A stretch of DNA of 26,131 nt from Silene noctiflora (taxonomy: Eukaryota; Streptophyta; Magnoliopsida; Caryophyllales; Caryophyllaceae), in contig VHZZ01019836.1 in NCBI GenBank assembly GCA_009801015.1, positions 1 through 26,131 of the forward strand, in the 5' to 3' direction. The notes below the pieces were generated by a model, which worked only from the letters and a program-made list of their open reading frames with translations, made no database searches and was not told the DNA's origin. The first letter of the stretch is position 1, and each line of letters opens with the position of its first letter. Positions 22,001-26,131 of the stretch are shown piece by piece. The position numbers and the translations under genes are program-made.

Positions 22001-25000
22001 GGAAAATGGTTTTCCTTGCGTGGTTATTTTGTGGGATTTTTTTTTTCTTTTTTGTTTTTGCTGAAGATTTTCTGAATTCATTATTTTTTTTCCCGAGTGG
22101 TTTGTTTCGGTTTTGGCGCAGTTTATAAAACATATGCTTTTGGATAAGGGGCACCTAACTCTTCCTCGTGCATTTCATAAAAATGTCTTCAGCTCTTTTA
22201 CACCATTAGCTTCCCCACATTATTCACTTACTATGTGTTAAAGCTTTCTAAAATCCGGAATGGTGTTGCATGAAATCCTATTTTGAAAATTAAAATTAGT
22301 TTACAAAATGCAGTTTCATATTTTGCATGAGACATGCATGCCTTTGCGTTGTACCTTTTTGTTGCCTTAAGCCATCGTCGCTTCAATGAGCTCACAGAGA
22401 CGTGTTGTATGAAATGAGTCAATGATAGACACTGTTACAGATCAATTACTATGTACACTACATAGTTATAGCTCTATAGCTAAATGTAGAATCCAGCTGG
22501 TGAAGCACCCTAGACTTTAACCCTCTAGAGGTAAGGGTGAATACATATAACCTCCTCTGCATCAACTTGTAATCTACTCTTAGATTTTTGGTAGGATGTA
22601 TATCCATGGCTAATGATGTTGTAATTTCTGCCATGGTATTAAATTTCAGTTTGAGACTTAATCTAGGAATCAGTCGCGGCCTGATTTTTGTAATTTTGCC
22701 AATCACGCGAATTTTTGCTGCCTTATATTGTTTATCCCTGTTATATGTGTCTGCGCTAAAAGCCCAGACTTAATGGAACTGTTCCTGTTACATTTTGTTC
22801 CTTAACTGAAGTATTCATCTGTTCCGTATCACTATGTGATTGAGTTTATAATTTGAAAGGGTTTGTGAGGTTATTAAAATTTGTTGGTCAATACTTTCCA
22901 CCAGGAAAAGCCTACATGGGGTTGTGGAATCTGCTGCTGCTGATGCGGCATTGAAATCTTCGAGTGCCACTGCTGAAAATTTTGATGTTGCTGCTTTTGT
23001 CTTGCGCCTTTTACCTTCTAAGGATGGTGTAGTTCTTAGAAGACTATTGGTTGCAGCTGTAAGTGACTTGCCAGAAGTTACCTTTCCTTGTATTGCAGTT
23101 ACATATGCGCTGTATGATTTAAAAAACACTATCACCACCACCACCACCACCACCATATTTAATATTGCTAGTCAAAGAGTGTGGGGCCATTTGTTTATAA
23201 GATGAGTGAATACATCATCTTAGTAATAACTTCTATGTAGGTGACTCCAAGACTTCTTTCTATGCAAGGGAAGTGGTCTTGATATGTTTGCAGAAGCAAA
23301 ATAAGAACTTTGGTGAATTTGTAGTTTTTAATATGAAAAACGGAACAGGAAAAGTAATTTTGGGATATGTTCATAACTTCTCAACTTTTTGACACCTAAA
23401 ATATGATTGGCCCTTAGAGCATCCGCAAAGGTGGAAATCTAGCTCCCCAAAATACACTCTCTCTCATATGGGCAACCTCACTAATGTACCAACCTCCCCA
23501 TAATTTGAGGCTCCACCATTATTAGAGGAGCATCCCAAAAAAAAAAGTAAGGGTAAATTGTGTTCCTTTTGGGGAGGTTCCCAAATTTTTATATGTAAAT
23601 GGGGAACCCTATTGTTGCATAAATGTAGTTATTAATTGGGGAAGGTAGATGGAAAAATTAGTGGAAAATGAGATGGACGAATAAGAAAAAGAGAGATAAA
23701 ATATGCGGAACTCCATTGTTGCGGATGCTCTTAGTCGCCCTTGCCTAGACAATCAAAAATCTATAAAAACTGAATTTTTTTTGGTGATAAAAGCGCTCCC
23801 TACAAATATTCTATTAGGCTCCATTTATTCTGATTTTGAGGAGTGTTCTTAGTGTACACGAAGGCTTTATTATTTCTGAAAATAAATGTAATGGTTAGTA
23901 TGTCCTAAGATAGTTCTAAGATATTATTAGGATAAAACTATCCATTTGGCATGCATTGACGTATCACTTTGCGCATCGTCAAAGTGTGCCTTGGTGTGCA
24001 TCATGTGTATCCAAGTCCACTATCACTCTGGGTGATCGGAGATGTTTCACTCTCCAAATGATGGGTCTGTAGCAATGGCGGGTGGTCATCTGCTTTATCT
24101 GAAATAAATTCTTTGTATGATATTTAAAAAGGAAAAAGAAGAAAAAAAAAATTGTCACATACTTGAAGAAGACGATGAGATGGCAGGATGACCATTTGCC
24201 TGAGCTTGACGGTGTGGCTGTGTACAGTTGTAGTTTAGTGTGTGTTATTGCTTTGTTGTACCTTTAATTAAAATACTCTATACTCGTACTTTGTGGAGAT
24301 CCTGAGACTCAGAAGTGGCAATGGAAATAAAATTAACATAATGAAACTCCTTTTTCTGATAAATTTTAATCACACTTTGTACTTTAGTGTGTGTTATTGC
24401 TTAAACCTTTAAATAAAATACTTGATAACTCATTTTTCCCGTTGCGTTTTTCATATTTTTATCATCGGAAATAGCACTACTATCCCAATTTTAGTGTTTC
24501 CATTTGACTGTGATGGTCAATTGATGTTAGTTTTGACCAATATATGGAGTATTATACAAATGTAATAATTTAGAGAAATATCCGTCAAAGTCAAAGTTGT
24601 CGCAGGCTGACCACCAGAGTCAATAGAAGACGATAAACTTGGAATAGTTAAGAGTTGAACTTTCACCTCTTTAATAATCATCTCACTTTTACATCAATAA
24701 ACATTTCTTGTCAATATCGTCTGTTCTTACAAACAGGACGGTTCTTCGTTGGTGAGAGCCTTTTTATCAGATGAGGCTGCACCAGTTCGGCAACAGCTTT
24801 GCAGAGCTATTGCAGATGTCTTAAACCAGTGGATGCTTAGTGTTTATGTGAAGGGTATTTCTGCCATGTCACCTTTCCAGTCATTTGCCAGCACCCGCAA
24901 CTATCAGTTACTCCTAAGAGATCGCCGGCTCAGAGTGGTGTTGGGAAAGATACTCAACGACGCAAGGCGAGATTGGTTGTTGACTGTTAGATTCTATTGG

Positions 25001-25123
25001 GTGTCTGTTGTAATGTTGATCACTGCTTTTGCCATGGCTTTTCATCGCTCTATGGTATCTGCTTCTGAAGCTTATTTCACTCGGATATCAATATCTCCTG
25101 TGCGAGTTATGGCTAGCAGCTAA
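640..25123 (+). CDS. ABC1K: ABC1/UbiB-type atypical kinase, chloroplast (16 exons)
   Basis: The coding sequence joins 640-982, 1904-2079, 5380-5545, 5698-5750, 9177-9320, 9807-9911, 9990-10115, 12839-13030, 13221-13327, 13443-13605, 15348-15413, 16701-16794, 19511-19623, 21513-21583, 22905-23058 and 24737-25123. It gives 819 residues without an internal stop. Seen: KxGQ at 228-231, Ala-rich loop VAAASFGQ at 287-294 where ordinary kinases have a Gly-rich loop, VAIK lysine K309, ExD E357/D359, HADPHPGN at 454-461, DFG at 474-476 and a hydrophobic stretch at about 771-793. Known of the family: ABC1K/COQ8/ADCK proteins are atypical kinase/ATPases linked to quinone and prenyl-lipid metabolism; several plant members sit in plastoglobules or plastid membranes. 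Inferred: a plastid member, closest from memory to Arabidopsis At5g24970 (ABC1K2 group). Family assignment is very secure, the subgroup moderate. The substrate is unknown. Confidence 0.95.
993..1040 (+). repeat. T48 homopolymer
   Basis: An uninterrupted run of about 48 T. It would give a U-rich stretch directly after the intron 1 donor. The exact length is unreliable for any sequencing method. Confidence 0.9.
1177..1416. repeat. Inverted repeat, right arm (partner 62-302)
   Basis: Matches 62-302 in inverted orientation; the two arms bracket the TATA-like box, the leader, exon 1 and the start of intron 1. The spacing between arms is about 875 bases. No coding potential is seen in either arm. 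Confidence 0.8.
1581..1699. repeat. Perfect 59-bp duplication separated by one N
   Basis: Bases 1581-1639 and 1641-1699 are identical, with a single N at 1640. Such a perfect pair around one N is the usual trace of two overlapping contig ends joined without merging, so it is probably one copy in the real genome. Confidence 0.85.
1904..2079 (+). CDS. ABC1K exon 2: pre-kinase region
   Basis: Residues 115-173, from the split Ala codon through GMDLLLADVQALAAYANYFY to RPHLVALRFLE. The acceptor is a good pyrimidine tract, ttttttccgcag, ending at 1903. The donor is GAG|GTATCA and the exon ends in phase 0. The region precedes the ABC1 domain. Confidence 0.9.
2510..2637. mobile_element. Small TIR element, CTATGTTACTCCGAC family, copy A
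   Basis: 128 bp with ends CTATGTTACTCCGAC and GTCGGGGTAACATAG, one mismatch between them. Flanks GTCCCTAT (2502-2509) and ATTCCTAT (2638-2645) agree at 6 of 8 bases, fitting an 8-bp target duplication. Non-coding. The 8-bp duplication suggests a hAT-type non-autonomous element, but the superfamily is inferred. Confidence 0.75.
4065..4105. repeat. 21-bp tandem repeat, two copies
   Basis: GTTGGATTTAAGAGGAATTA occurs at 4065-4084 and again at 4086-4105, separated by one T. Identical copies, so a recent duplication. Confidence 0.85.
4366..5111. mobile_element. TIR element, CTATGTTACTCCGAC family, copy B, with unrelated core
   Basis: 746 bp with ends CTGTGTTACTCCGACAC and GTGTCGGCGTAACACAG. The flanks TTTTCTAC (4358-4365) and TTTTCTAC (5112-5119) are a perfect 8-bp target duplication. 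Subterminal zones are arrays of GTGTCG/CGACAC units. The core is GC-richer around 4475-4753 and carries a 92-codon open frame with no family I recognise, so it may be captured sequence. No transposase is visible, hence non-autonomous. Confidence 0.85.
4843..4940. repeat. Short direct repeats inside copy B
   Basis: TTTAAAAACGGTTCAGTCC occurs twice, GTTAATAAGTCC occurs twice and AAGGCAATTCTTT occurs twice within about 110 bases. This is local duplication inside the TIR element. Confidence 0.65.
5136..5286. repeat. Perfect 47-bp direct repeat
   Basis: Bases 5136-5182 and 5240-5286 are identical, starting AGTTTTGAAAGAATTCC. The 57-base spacer is T-rich. The pair lies just after TIR copy B and before exon 3. 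Confidence 0.9.
5380..5545 (+). CDS. ABC1K exon 3: start of ABC1 domain with the Lys of KxGQ
   Basis: Residues 174-228 plus one base. It starts VFFAFSSAVIKLR and ends ILGPTFIK, the typical lead into KxGQ; the remainder of the motif is in exon 4. The acceptor is ttgaag with a weak pyrimidine tract. The donor is AAAG|GTTAG at 5546. Confidence 0.93.
5698..5750 (+). CDS. ABC1K exon 4: KxGQ motif exon
   Basis: A 53-bp exon completing V229 and encoding GQSLSTRPDIIGPEISK (230-246). KxGQ is the family-defining motif and occludes the active site in solved COQ8-type structures. The acceptor is tatgcag and the donor AAG|GTTAGA; it ends in phase 0. Confidence 0.95.
6608..6716. repeat. Minisatellite, about 30-bp unit, four copies
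   Basis: AAATTGGTAAAAAA recurs at about 6610, 6641, 6670 and 6700, with GGAC before the last three and TAGCATG between later units. Periods are 31, 29 and 30 bases. Confidence 0.85.
6790..7365. mobile_element. Fold-back (inverted-repeat) element, GGGTCG/CGACCC-rich
   Basis: The left half (from about 6797) is rich in CGGGT and GGGTCA strings; the right half (about 7165-7360) carries their complements in reverse order. Matching pieces include TTTCGGGTTTA with AAACCCGAAAA, and ATTCGTGTCGGGTCAT with a TGATCCTACACGAAT-like string. Matches are diverged, so it is an old DNA element with no coding region. Exact ends and target duplication are not clear. Confidence 0.55.
7478..8946 (-). mobile_element. 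Fossil non-autonomous LTR retroelement
   Basis: The right LTR spans about 8264-8946 and a shorter matching copy lies at about 7478-7823; both end in TATCCCA on the + strand, i.e. TGGGATA on the element strand. Next to the right LTR, the element strand reads TGGTATCAGAGC, the classic primer-binding site for initiator tRNA-Met, which sets the minus orientation. A purine-rich tract borders the other LTR. The internal part is only about 440 bp and non-coding. The LTR copies are clearly diverged, so the insertion is old and the element is broken. Confidence 0.75.
9177..9320 (+). CDS. ABC1K exon 5: Ala-rich loop
   Basis: Residues 247-294, ALSELHDRIPPFP to EEPVAAASFGQ. The Ala-rich loop (AAAS) replaces the Gly-rich nucleotide loop, as is typical of ABC1 proteins. 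The acceptor used here is ttgcag at 9176. A second AG with a better pyrimidine tract lies 24 bases upstream, at 9152, and keeps frame. Donor is CAG|GTACCT. Confidence 0.95.
9321..9806 (+). other. Intron 5
   Basis: GT-AG, 486 bp, phase 0. AT-rich, with no repeat or gene I can recognise. Confidence 0.85.
9807..9911 (+). CDS. ABC1K exon 6: VAIK lysine
   Basis: Residues 295-329, VYRGTTCDGCAVAIKVQRPN onward to DIYILRLG. K309 of VAIK is the expected ATP-contacting lysine. Both ends are phase 0. The acceptor is tcatag and the donor GGG|GTTTGT. The intron that follows is only 78 bp. Confidence 0.94.
9990..10115 (+). CDS. ABC1K exon 7: ExD motif
   Basis: Residues 330-371, LGLLQKIARRKNDIRLY through GKGLMGELDYRLEAENALRFL. 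E357 and D359 form the ExD pair of the ABC1 family. The acceptor is ttatttcag; a nearer-upstream AG (9978-9979) would shift frame. Donor is TTG|GTATGG, phase 0. Confidence 0.94.
10310..10417. repeat. 50-bp direct duplication
   Basis: 10310-10359 and 10368-10417 both start AATAGAGAGTTGGAG and end TATTTGTGA, with two differences by eye. Period 58 bases. Confidence 0.85.
10586..10665. repeat. 34-bp C-rich tandem repeat
   Basis: The unit containing CCCTACGAGACTCATCATCC is repeated with a period of 34 bases, about 2.3 copies, in a C/A-rich block. Confidence 0.8.
10894..11413. mobile_element. Non-autonomous hAT-like element
   Basis: The left end TAGGGATGTCATTGGGG with GGGGCAGG is mirrored by the right end CCTGCCCCACTACATCCCT. 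Flanks GGGAGGTT (10886-10893) and ATGAGGTT (11414-11421) agree at 6 of 8 bases, fitting an 8-bp target duplication. Ends of the TAGGGATG type with GGGGCGGG-like subterminal runs are common in plant hAT MITEs. About 520 bp, with no transposase. Confidence 0.75.
11420..11515. repeat. G/T-rich low-complexity block
   Basis: Runs of GGTGG, GTGGT and GGTGATG. It is roughly complementary in composition to the C/A-rich block at 10540-10760, so the hAT-like element may sit inside an older C/A-G/T element. Confidence 0.6.
12839..13030 (+). CDS. ABC1K exon 8: hinge and N-lobe/C-lobe junction
   Basis: Residues 372-435, EAHSSFPFIHVPKVFRHLTR through ILTMDWVIGENPNDLL to QRLLDLV-joining LDL. The RILTMDWVIGE segment matches the conserved hinge-side ABC1 sequence (usually LTMEWI/VxG). 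The acceptor is gatttcag and the donor TTG|GTGTGT; both ends phase 0. Confidence 0.94.
13221..13327 (+). CDS. ABC1K exon 9: catalytic loop HADPHPGN
   Basis: Residues 436-470 plus two bases. HADPHPGN at 454-461 is the family's catalytic loop, with D456 and N461 as expected catalytic and metal-binding residues. It ends TSGQIG, split in the Gly codon. The exon itself opens with GTAAGC, a donor-like string just after the acceptor, but exon 9 is needed for the motif. Confidence 0.95.
13443..13605 (+). CDS. ABC1K exon 10: DFG motif
   Basis: Completes the Gly codon and encodes FLDFGLMCQMERKHQLAML to TNTRLVTM, residues 471-525. D474 of DFG is the metal-binding aspartate. Acceptor is atgccag and donor ATG|GTACTG, phase 0. 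Intron 9 before it is 115 bp. Confidence 0.95.
14621..14813. mobile_element. Degraded TIR element, CTATGTTACTCCGAC family, copy C
   Basis: The left end TTATGTTTCTAAGACTC and right end GTCAAAGTAACATAG resemble the family ends, with CAAGTGTCAAGTGTC inside. No target duplication is visible, so the boundaries are provisional. Confidence 0.45.
14834..15239. mobile_element. TIR element, CTATGTTACTCCGAC family, copy D
   Basis: 406 bp, with ends CTATGTTTTTGTGACTTGGG and GTCGAAGTAACATAG. Flanks CCGACCAT (14826-14833) and CTGACCAT (15240-15247) agree at 7 of 8 bases, which supports an 8-bp target duplication. Subterminal GTGTCGGACGCGGG matches the family style. Non-coding. Confidence 0.75.
15348..15413 (+). 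CDS. ABC1K exon 11: short C-lobe exon
   Basis: Residues 526-547, ELENSLGEVEFNDGIPDVKF plus SK. 66 bp, both ends phase 0, acceptor ttgacag and donor AAG|GTCTAT. Skipping it would keep frame. Sequence continues naturally into VLGKILSVALKY of exon 12. Confidence 0.92.
15414..16700 (+). other. Intron 11
   Basis: GT-AG, 1,287 bp, phase 0. Only a 57-bp tandem duplication (16407-16519) stands out. Confidence 0.85.
16407..16519. repeat. 57-bp tandem duplication
   Basis: TATTCTCTCGTATCGCTTG at 16407 recurs as TATTCTCTCTTATCGCTTG at 16464, and the rest of the unit, to GATCAGGACA, is identical. A recent duplication. Confidence 0.9.
16701..16794 (+). CDS. ABC1K exon 12: C-lobe helices
   Basis: Residues 548-578 plus one base: VLGKILSVALKYHFRMPPYY and then TLLLRSLASLE, a conserved C-lobe stretch of ABC1 proteins. 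The acceptor is gatgaag with a poor pyrimidine tract. Donor is GAAG|GTATAA; the Gly codon is completed by exon 13. Confidence 0.93.
16795..19510 (+). other. Intron 12
   Basis: GT-AG, 2,716 bp, phase 1. Mostly AT-rich unannotated sequence with poly-T and poly-A runs around 18720-19050. A G/T-rich tract with a G-quadruplex motif lies at 19225-19315. Confidence 0.8.
19225..19315 (+). repeat. GTT/GTG simple repeat with G-quadruplex motif
   Basis: GTTGTGGTTGTGG units run into GGGTAGGCGTAGGGGTAGGG. Four G-runs at 19274-19276, 19285-19288, 19291-19294 and 19297-19300 meet the usual G-quadruplex pattern on the sense strand, so the pre-mRNA would carry it. Confidence 0.8.
19511..19623 (+). CDS. ABC1K exon 13
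   Basis: Residues 579-616: GLAVAADENFRTFEAAYPYV followed by VRKLLTDNSDASQKLLHS. It ends at a consensus donor, TCG|GTAAGT, in phase 0. The FEAAYPYVVRKLL segment is typical of the distal C-lobe in plastid ABC1K proteins. Confidence 0.93.
19624..21512 (+). other. Intron 13
   Basis: GT-AG, 1,889 bp, phase 0. Contains the Stowaway-like MITE at 21000-21193; the rest shows no gene or clear repeat. Confidence 0.85.
21000..21193. mobile_element. Stowaway-like MITE (Tc1/mariner), older copy
   Basis: 194 bp, with ends CTCCCTCCTATTTCATTTAT and AACAAATGAAATAGGAGAGA followed by G. The right flank is TA as expected, the left is TG, so one base of the TA duplication seems changed. The CTCCCTCC start is typical of plant Stowaway MITEs. 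Confidence 0.8.
21513..21583 (+). CDS. ABC1K exon 14
   Basis: Residues 617-639 plus two bases: VLLDRRREFQWKRLALFLRV to GAA, then AG of an Arg codon. Acceptor is ttctgcag, donor AAG|GTACGA. It matches the 'LDxRREFxWxRL' region that follows the kinase core in plastid members. Confidence 0.92.
21584..22904 (+). other. Intron 14
   Basis: GT-AG, 1,321 bp, phase 2. T-rich, with no repeat or gene I can support. Confidence 0.85.
22905..23058 (+). CDS. ABC1K exon 15
   Basis: Residues 640-691: completes Arg, then KSLHGVVESAAADAAL, an Ala/Ser-rich variable linker, then FVLRLLPSKDGVVLRRLLVA plus A. The LRLLPSKDGVVLRRLL block looks strongly conserved. Acceptor is ccaccag, donor GCT|GTAAGT. Confidence 0.93.
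23131..23155. repeat. (CAC)n microsatellite
   Basis: About eight CAC units in intron 15, just downstream of exon 15. Confidence 0.85.
23417..23730. mobile_element. Tourist-like MITE (PIF/Harbinger)
   Basis: 314 bp, with perfect 12-bp ends GAGCATCCGCAA and TTGCGGATGCTC, flanked on both sides by TTA (23414-23416 and 23731-23733), the 3-bp target duplication of PIF/Harbinger elements. Non-coding. Confidence 0.88.
24737..25123 (+). CDS. ABC1K exon 16: C-terminal tail with hydrophobic segment
   Basis: Residues 692-819 and the TAA stop. It continues DGSSLVRAFLSDEAAPVRQQ. A hydrophobic stretch WLLTVRFYWVSVVMLITAFA (about 771-790) could be a membrane or membrane-surface anchor, followed by a short polar tail ending ASS. 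The acceptor is acaaacag. Confidence 0.93.
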   Translation, partial: DGSSLVRAFLSDEAAPVRQQLCRAIADVLNQWMLSVYVKGISAMSPFQSFASTRNYQLLLRDRRLRVVLGKILNDARRDWLLTVRFYWVSVVMLITAFAMAFHRSMVSASEAYFTRISISPVRVMASS

Positions 25124-25348
25124 TACGCCTATTGGAAGTTTATTTTGATGTCCATGTGAATCGTCATCTCCAGAAAAAGGGAAGGGGAATTAAATGTATC
25201 TGATCAATTATTCATAGTTGACCTGTATTCCGTTCTGCATATGTTAGACACAGTTAGTCAGTTAGAGAAGATTTGTGGTTGCTTTGTCATATACATAATC
25301 GGAAGCTGTTGATTTAGCCAATTATTAATGTAGTTGCTTTGTCATATA
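25124..25348 (+). other. 3' flank / probable 3' UTR
   Basis: About 225 bases between the stop codon and the Stowaway MITE. No perfect AATAAA is seen, which is common in plants; AATTAAATG near 25189 is a possible near-upstream element. Confidence 0.5.
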
Positions 25349-25556
25349 CTCCCTCCGTCCCGGTCATTTGTTGTCATTTGGTTTTGGCACAAAGACCAAG
25401 GAAAGAGGAATGAGCCAATTATAACATGACAAGTGGACTAAATTGAAGGTGAAAGATAAAATTACTCATCAAATGCAATCCTAAAATACAAAAGACAACA
25501 AATGACTGAGATACCCAAAAATGGAAAAGGACAACAAATGACCGGGACGGAGGGAG
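25349..25556. mobile_element. Stowaway MITE (Tc1/mariner), well preserved
   Basis: 208 bp between two TA dinucleotides (25347-25348 and 25557-25558). The inverted ends CTCCCTCCGTCCCGGTCATT and onward match perfectly for about 27 bases, so it is relatively young. It starts about 225 bases after the stop codon and could lie in or near the 3' UTR. Confidence 0.93.
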
Positions 25557-25798
25557 TACATATTTTCATCAAATTTTTCAATTAGGATTTTAGTTGGGAA
25601 ATGAATGATGTGGAAGTGTAGTAAAGGTGGAACGAGTCGTAAAATGACCATATAAATTGGAAAATTTAACGAGAATAATCCATATTAATCCCAACTTTAG
25701 TTTAACCCACAATAAACCTAATAATGACCCCCCTTGTCTCTTGCTGTTTTTTTTTACTAGAGTTTCCGGTTTAAGTATAACTAGTATTGGTGCCCAGT

Positions 25799-25890
25799 AG
25801 ACCTGTCAAACGGGTCGGGCAGGTCGGGTCAGAATACGGGTCGGGTCATGCGGGTCACAGATCGGGTTAAGGTCAGAATACGAGTCAAGA
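25799..25890. mobile_element. One end of a GGGTC-rich element, possibly hAT-like
   Basis: Starts TAGACCTGTCAAACGGGTCG followed by repeated CGGGTC/AGGTCGGGTC units. This kind of terminus is common in plant hAT-like MITEs. No matching second end is seen before the window ends. Confidence 0.45.
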
Positions 25891-26036
25891 AATAATTTCT
25901 AATGTCGTTTTTAATCTATTTTTTAATTAAAAAAATAATTTTTAAAAATGTATAACATTGTCACATATCGTACATTGTGTATATTCAACTATTGCGTTTG
26001 TGTTGTTTCCTGTAACAAATGAAAATTGTCATATAT

Positions 26037-26131
26037 TGTGACACCCCGCTATTTAGGACATGAATAAATTAACTTTAAAGAGTAAACATGCGGCGGAAAT
26101 ACGATATTTTTAAAACATTTTTAGTCTAAAA
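26037..26131. mobile_element. Possible edge of an LTR element (fossil)
   Basis: TTGTGACACCCCGC and the sequence after it, including GCGGCGGAAATAC, resemble the start of LTRs in plant Ty3/gypsy chromoviruses. Only about 95 bases are present, so the family and the extent are uncertain. Confidence 0.3.

Larger units (their letters stand above)
23059..24736 (+). other. Intron 15
   Basis: GT-AG, 1,678 bp, phase 0. Contains a CAC microsatellite (about 23131-23155), a Tourist-like MITE (23417-23730) and a loose direct repeat of TTTAGTGTGTGTTATTGCTT (24234 and 24384 regions). Confidence 0.85.

Noticed and set aside
22815-23156. 113-codon minus-strand frame starting with a Val run
   Set aside because: The Val run is the CAC microsatellite read backwards, and the rest is antisense to exon 15.

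Overview
The window looks like nuclear DNA of a flowering plant, probably a eudicot. It is AT-rich, has GT-AG introns, carries Stowaway and Tourist-type MITEs, and encodes a plastid-type protein. I cannot name the species. I find one protein-coding gene and no tRNA, rRNA, CRISPR array or bacterial-type operon.

The gene lies on the + strand from the ATG at 640 to the TAA at 25123. I join 16 exons (2,460 coding bases including the stop, 819 codons) across about 22 kb of introns; all 15 introns are GT-AG and every junction keeps frame. The product is an ABC1/UbiB/COQ8-type atypical kinase (ABC1K, 'aarF domain-containing'). It has a KxGQ motif, an Ala-rich loop, the VAIK lysine, an ExD pair, an HADPHPGN catalytic loop and a DFG motif. 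The N-terminus looks like a chloroplast transit peptide and the C-terminus has a hydrophobic segment. From memory it most resembles Arabidopsis At5g24970 (ABC1K2 group).

Layout: 1-639 holds an arm of an inverted repeat, a TATA-like box at 421 and a probable leader with three tiny upstream ORFs. Intron 1 holds the second inverted arm, a T48 run and a 59-bp duplication joined by an N, probably an assembly scar. Intron 2 holds two copies of a TIR family with ends CTRTGTTACTCCGAC and 8-bp target duplications, plus two short gene-like open stretches. Intron 4 holds a minisatellite, a fold-back repeat and a broken non-autonomous LTR retroelement on the minus strand. Intron 7 holds a hAT-like element inside a C/A-rich to G/T-rich block. 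Intron 10 holds more of the TIR family. Intron 12 has a G-quadruplex motif, intron 13 a Stowaway-like MITE and intron 15 a Tourist-like MITE. Downstream of the stop are a very intact Stowaway MITE (25349-25556), one end of a GGGTC-rich element, and a possible LTR edge at the window end.

I see no new multi-gene system. The points most worth checking are an in-frame alternative acceptor before exon 5, the inverted repeat bracketing the promoter and exon 1, the TIR family inserted repeatedly in one gene, and the gene-like fragments in intron 2. All identities come from reading by eye; no database search was run.
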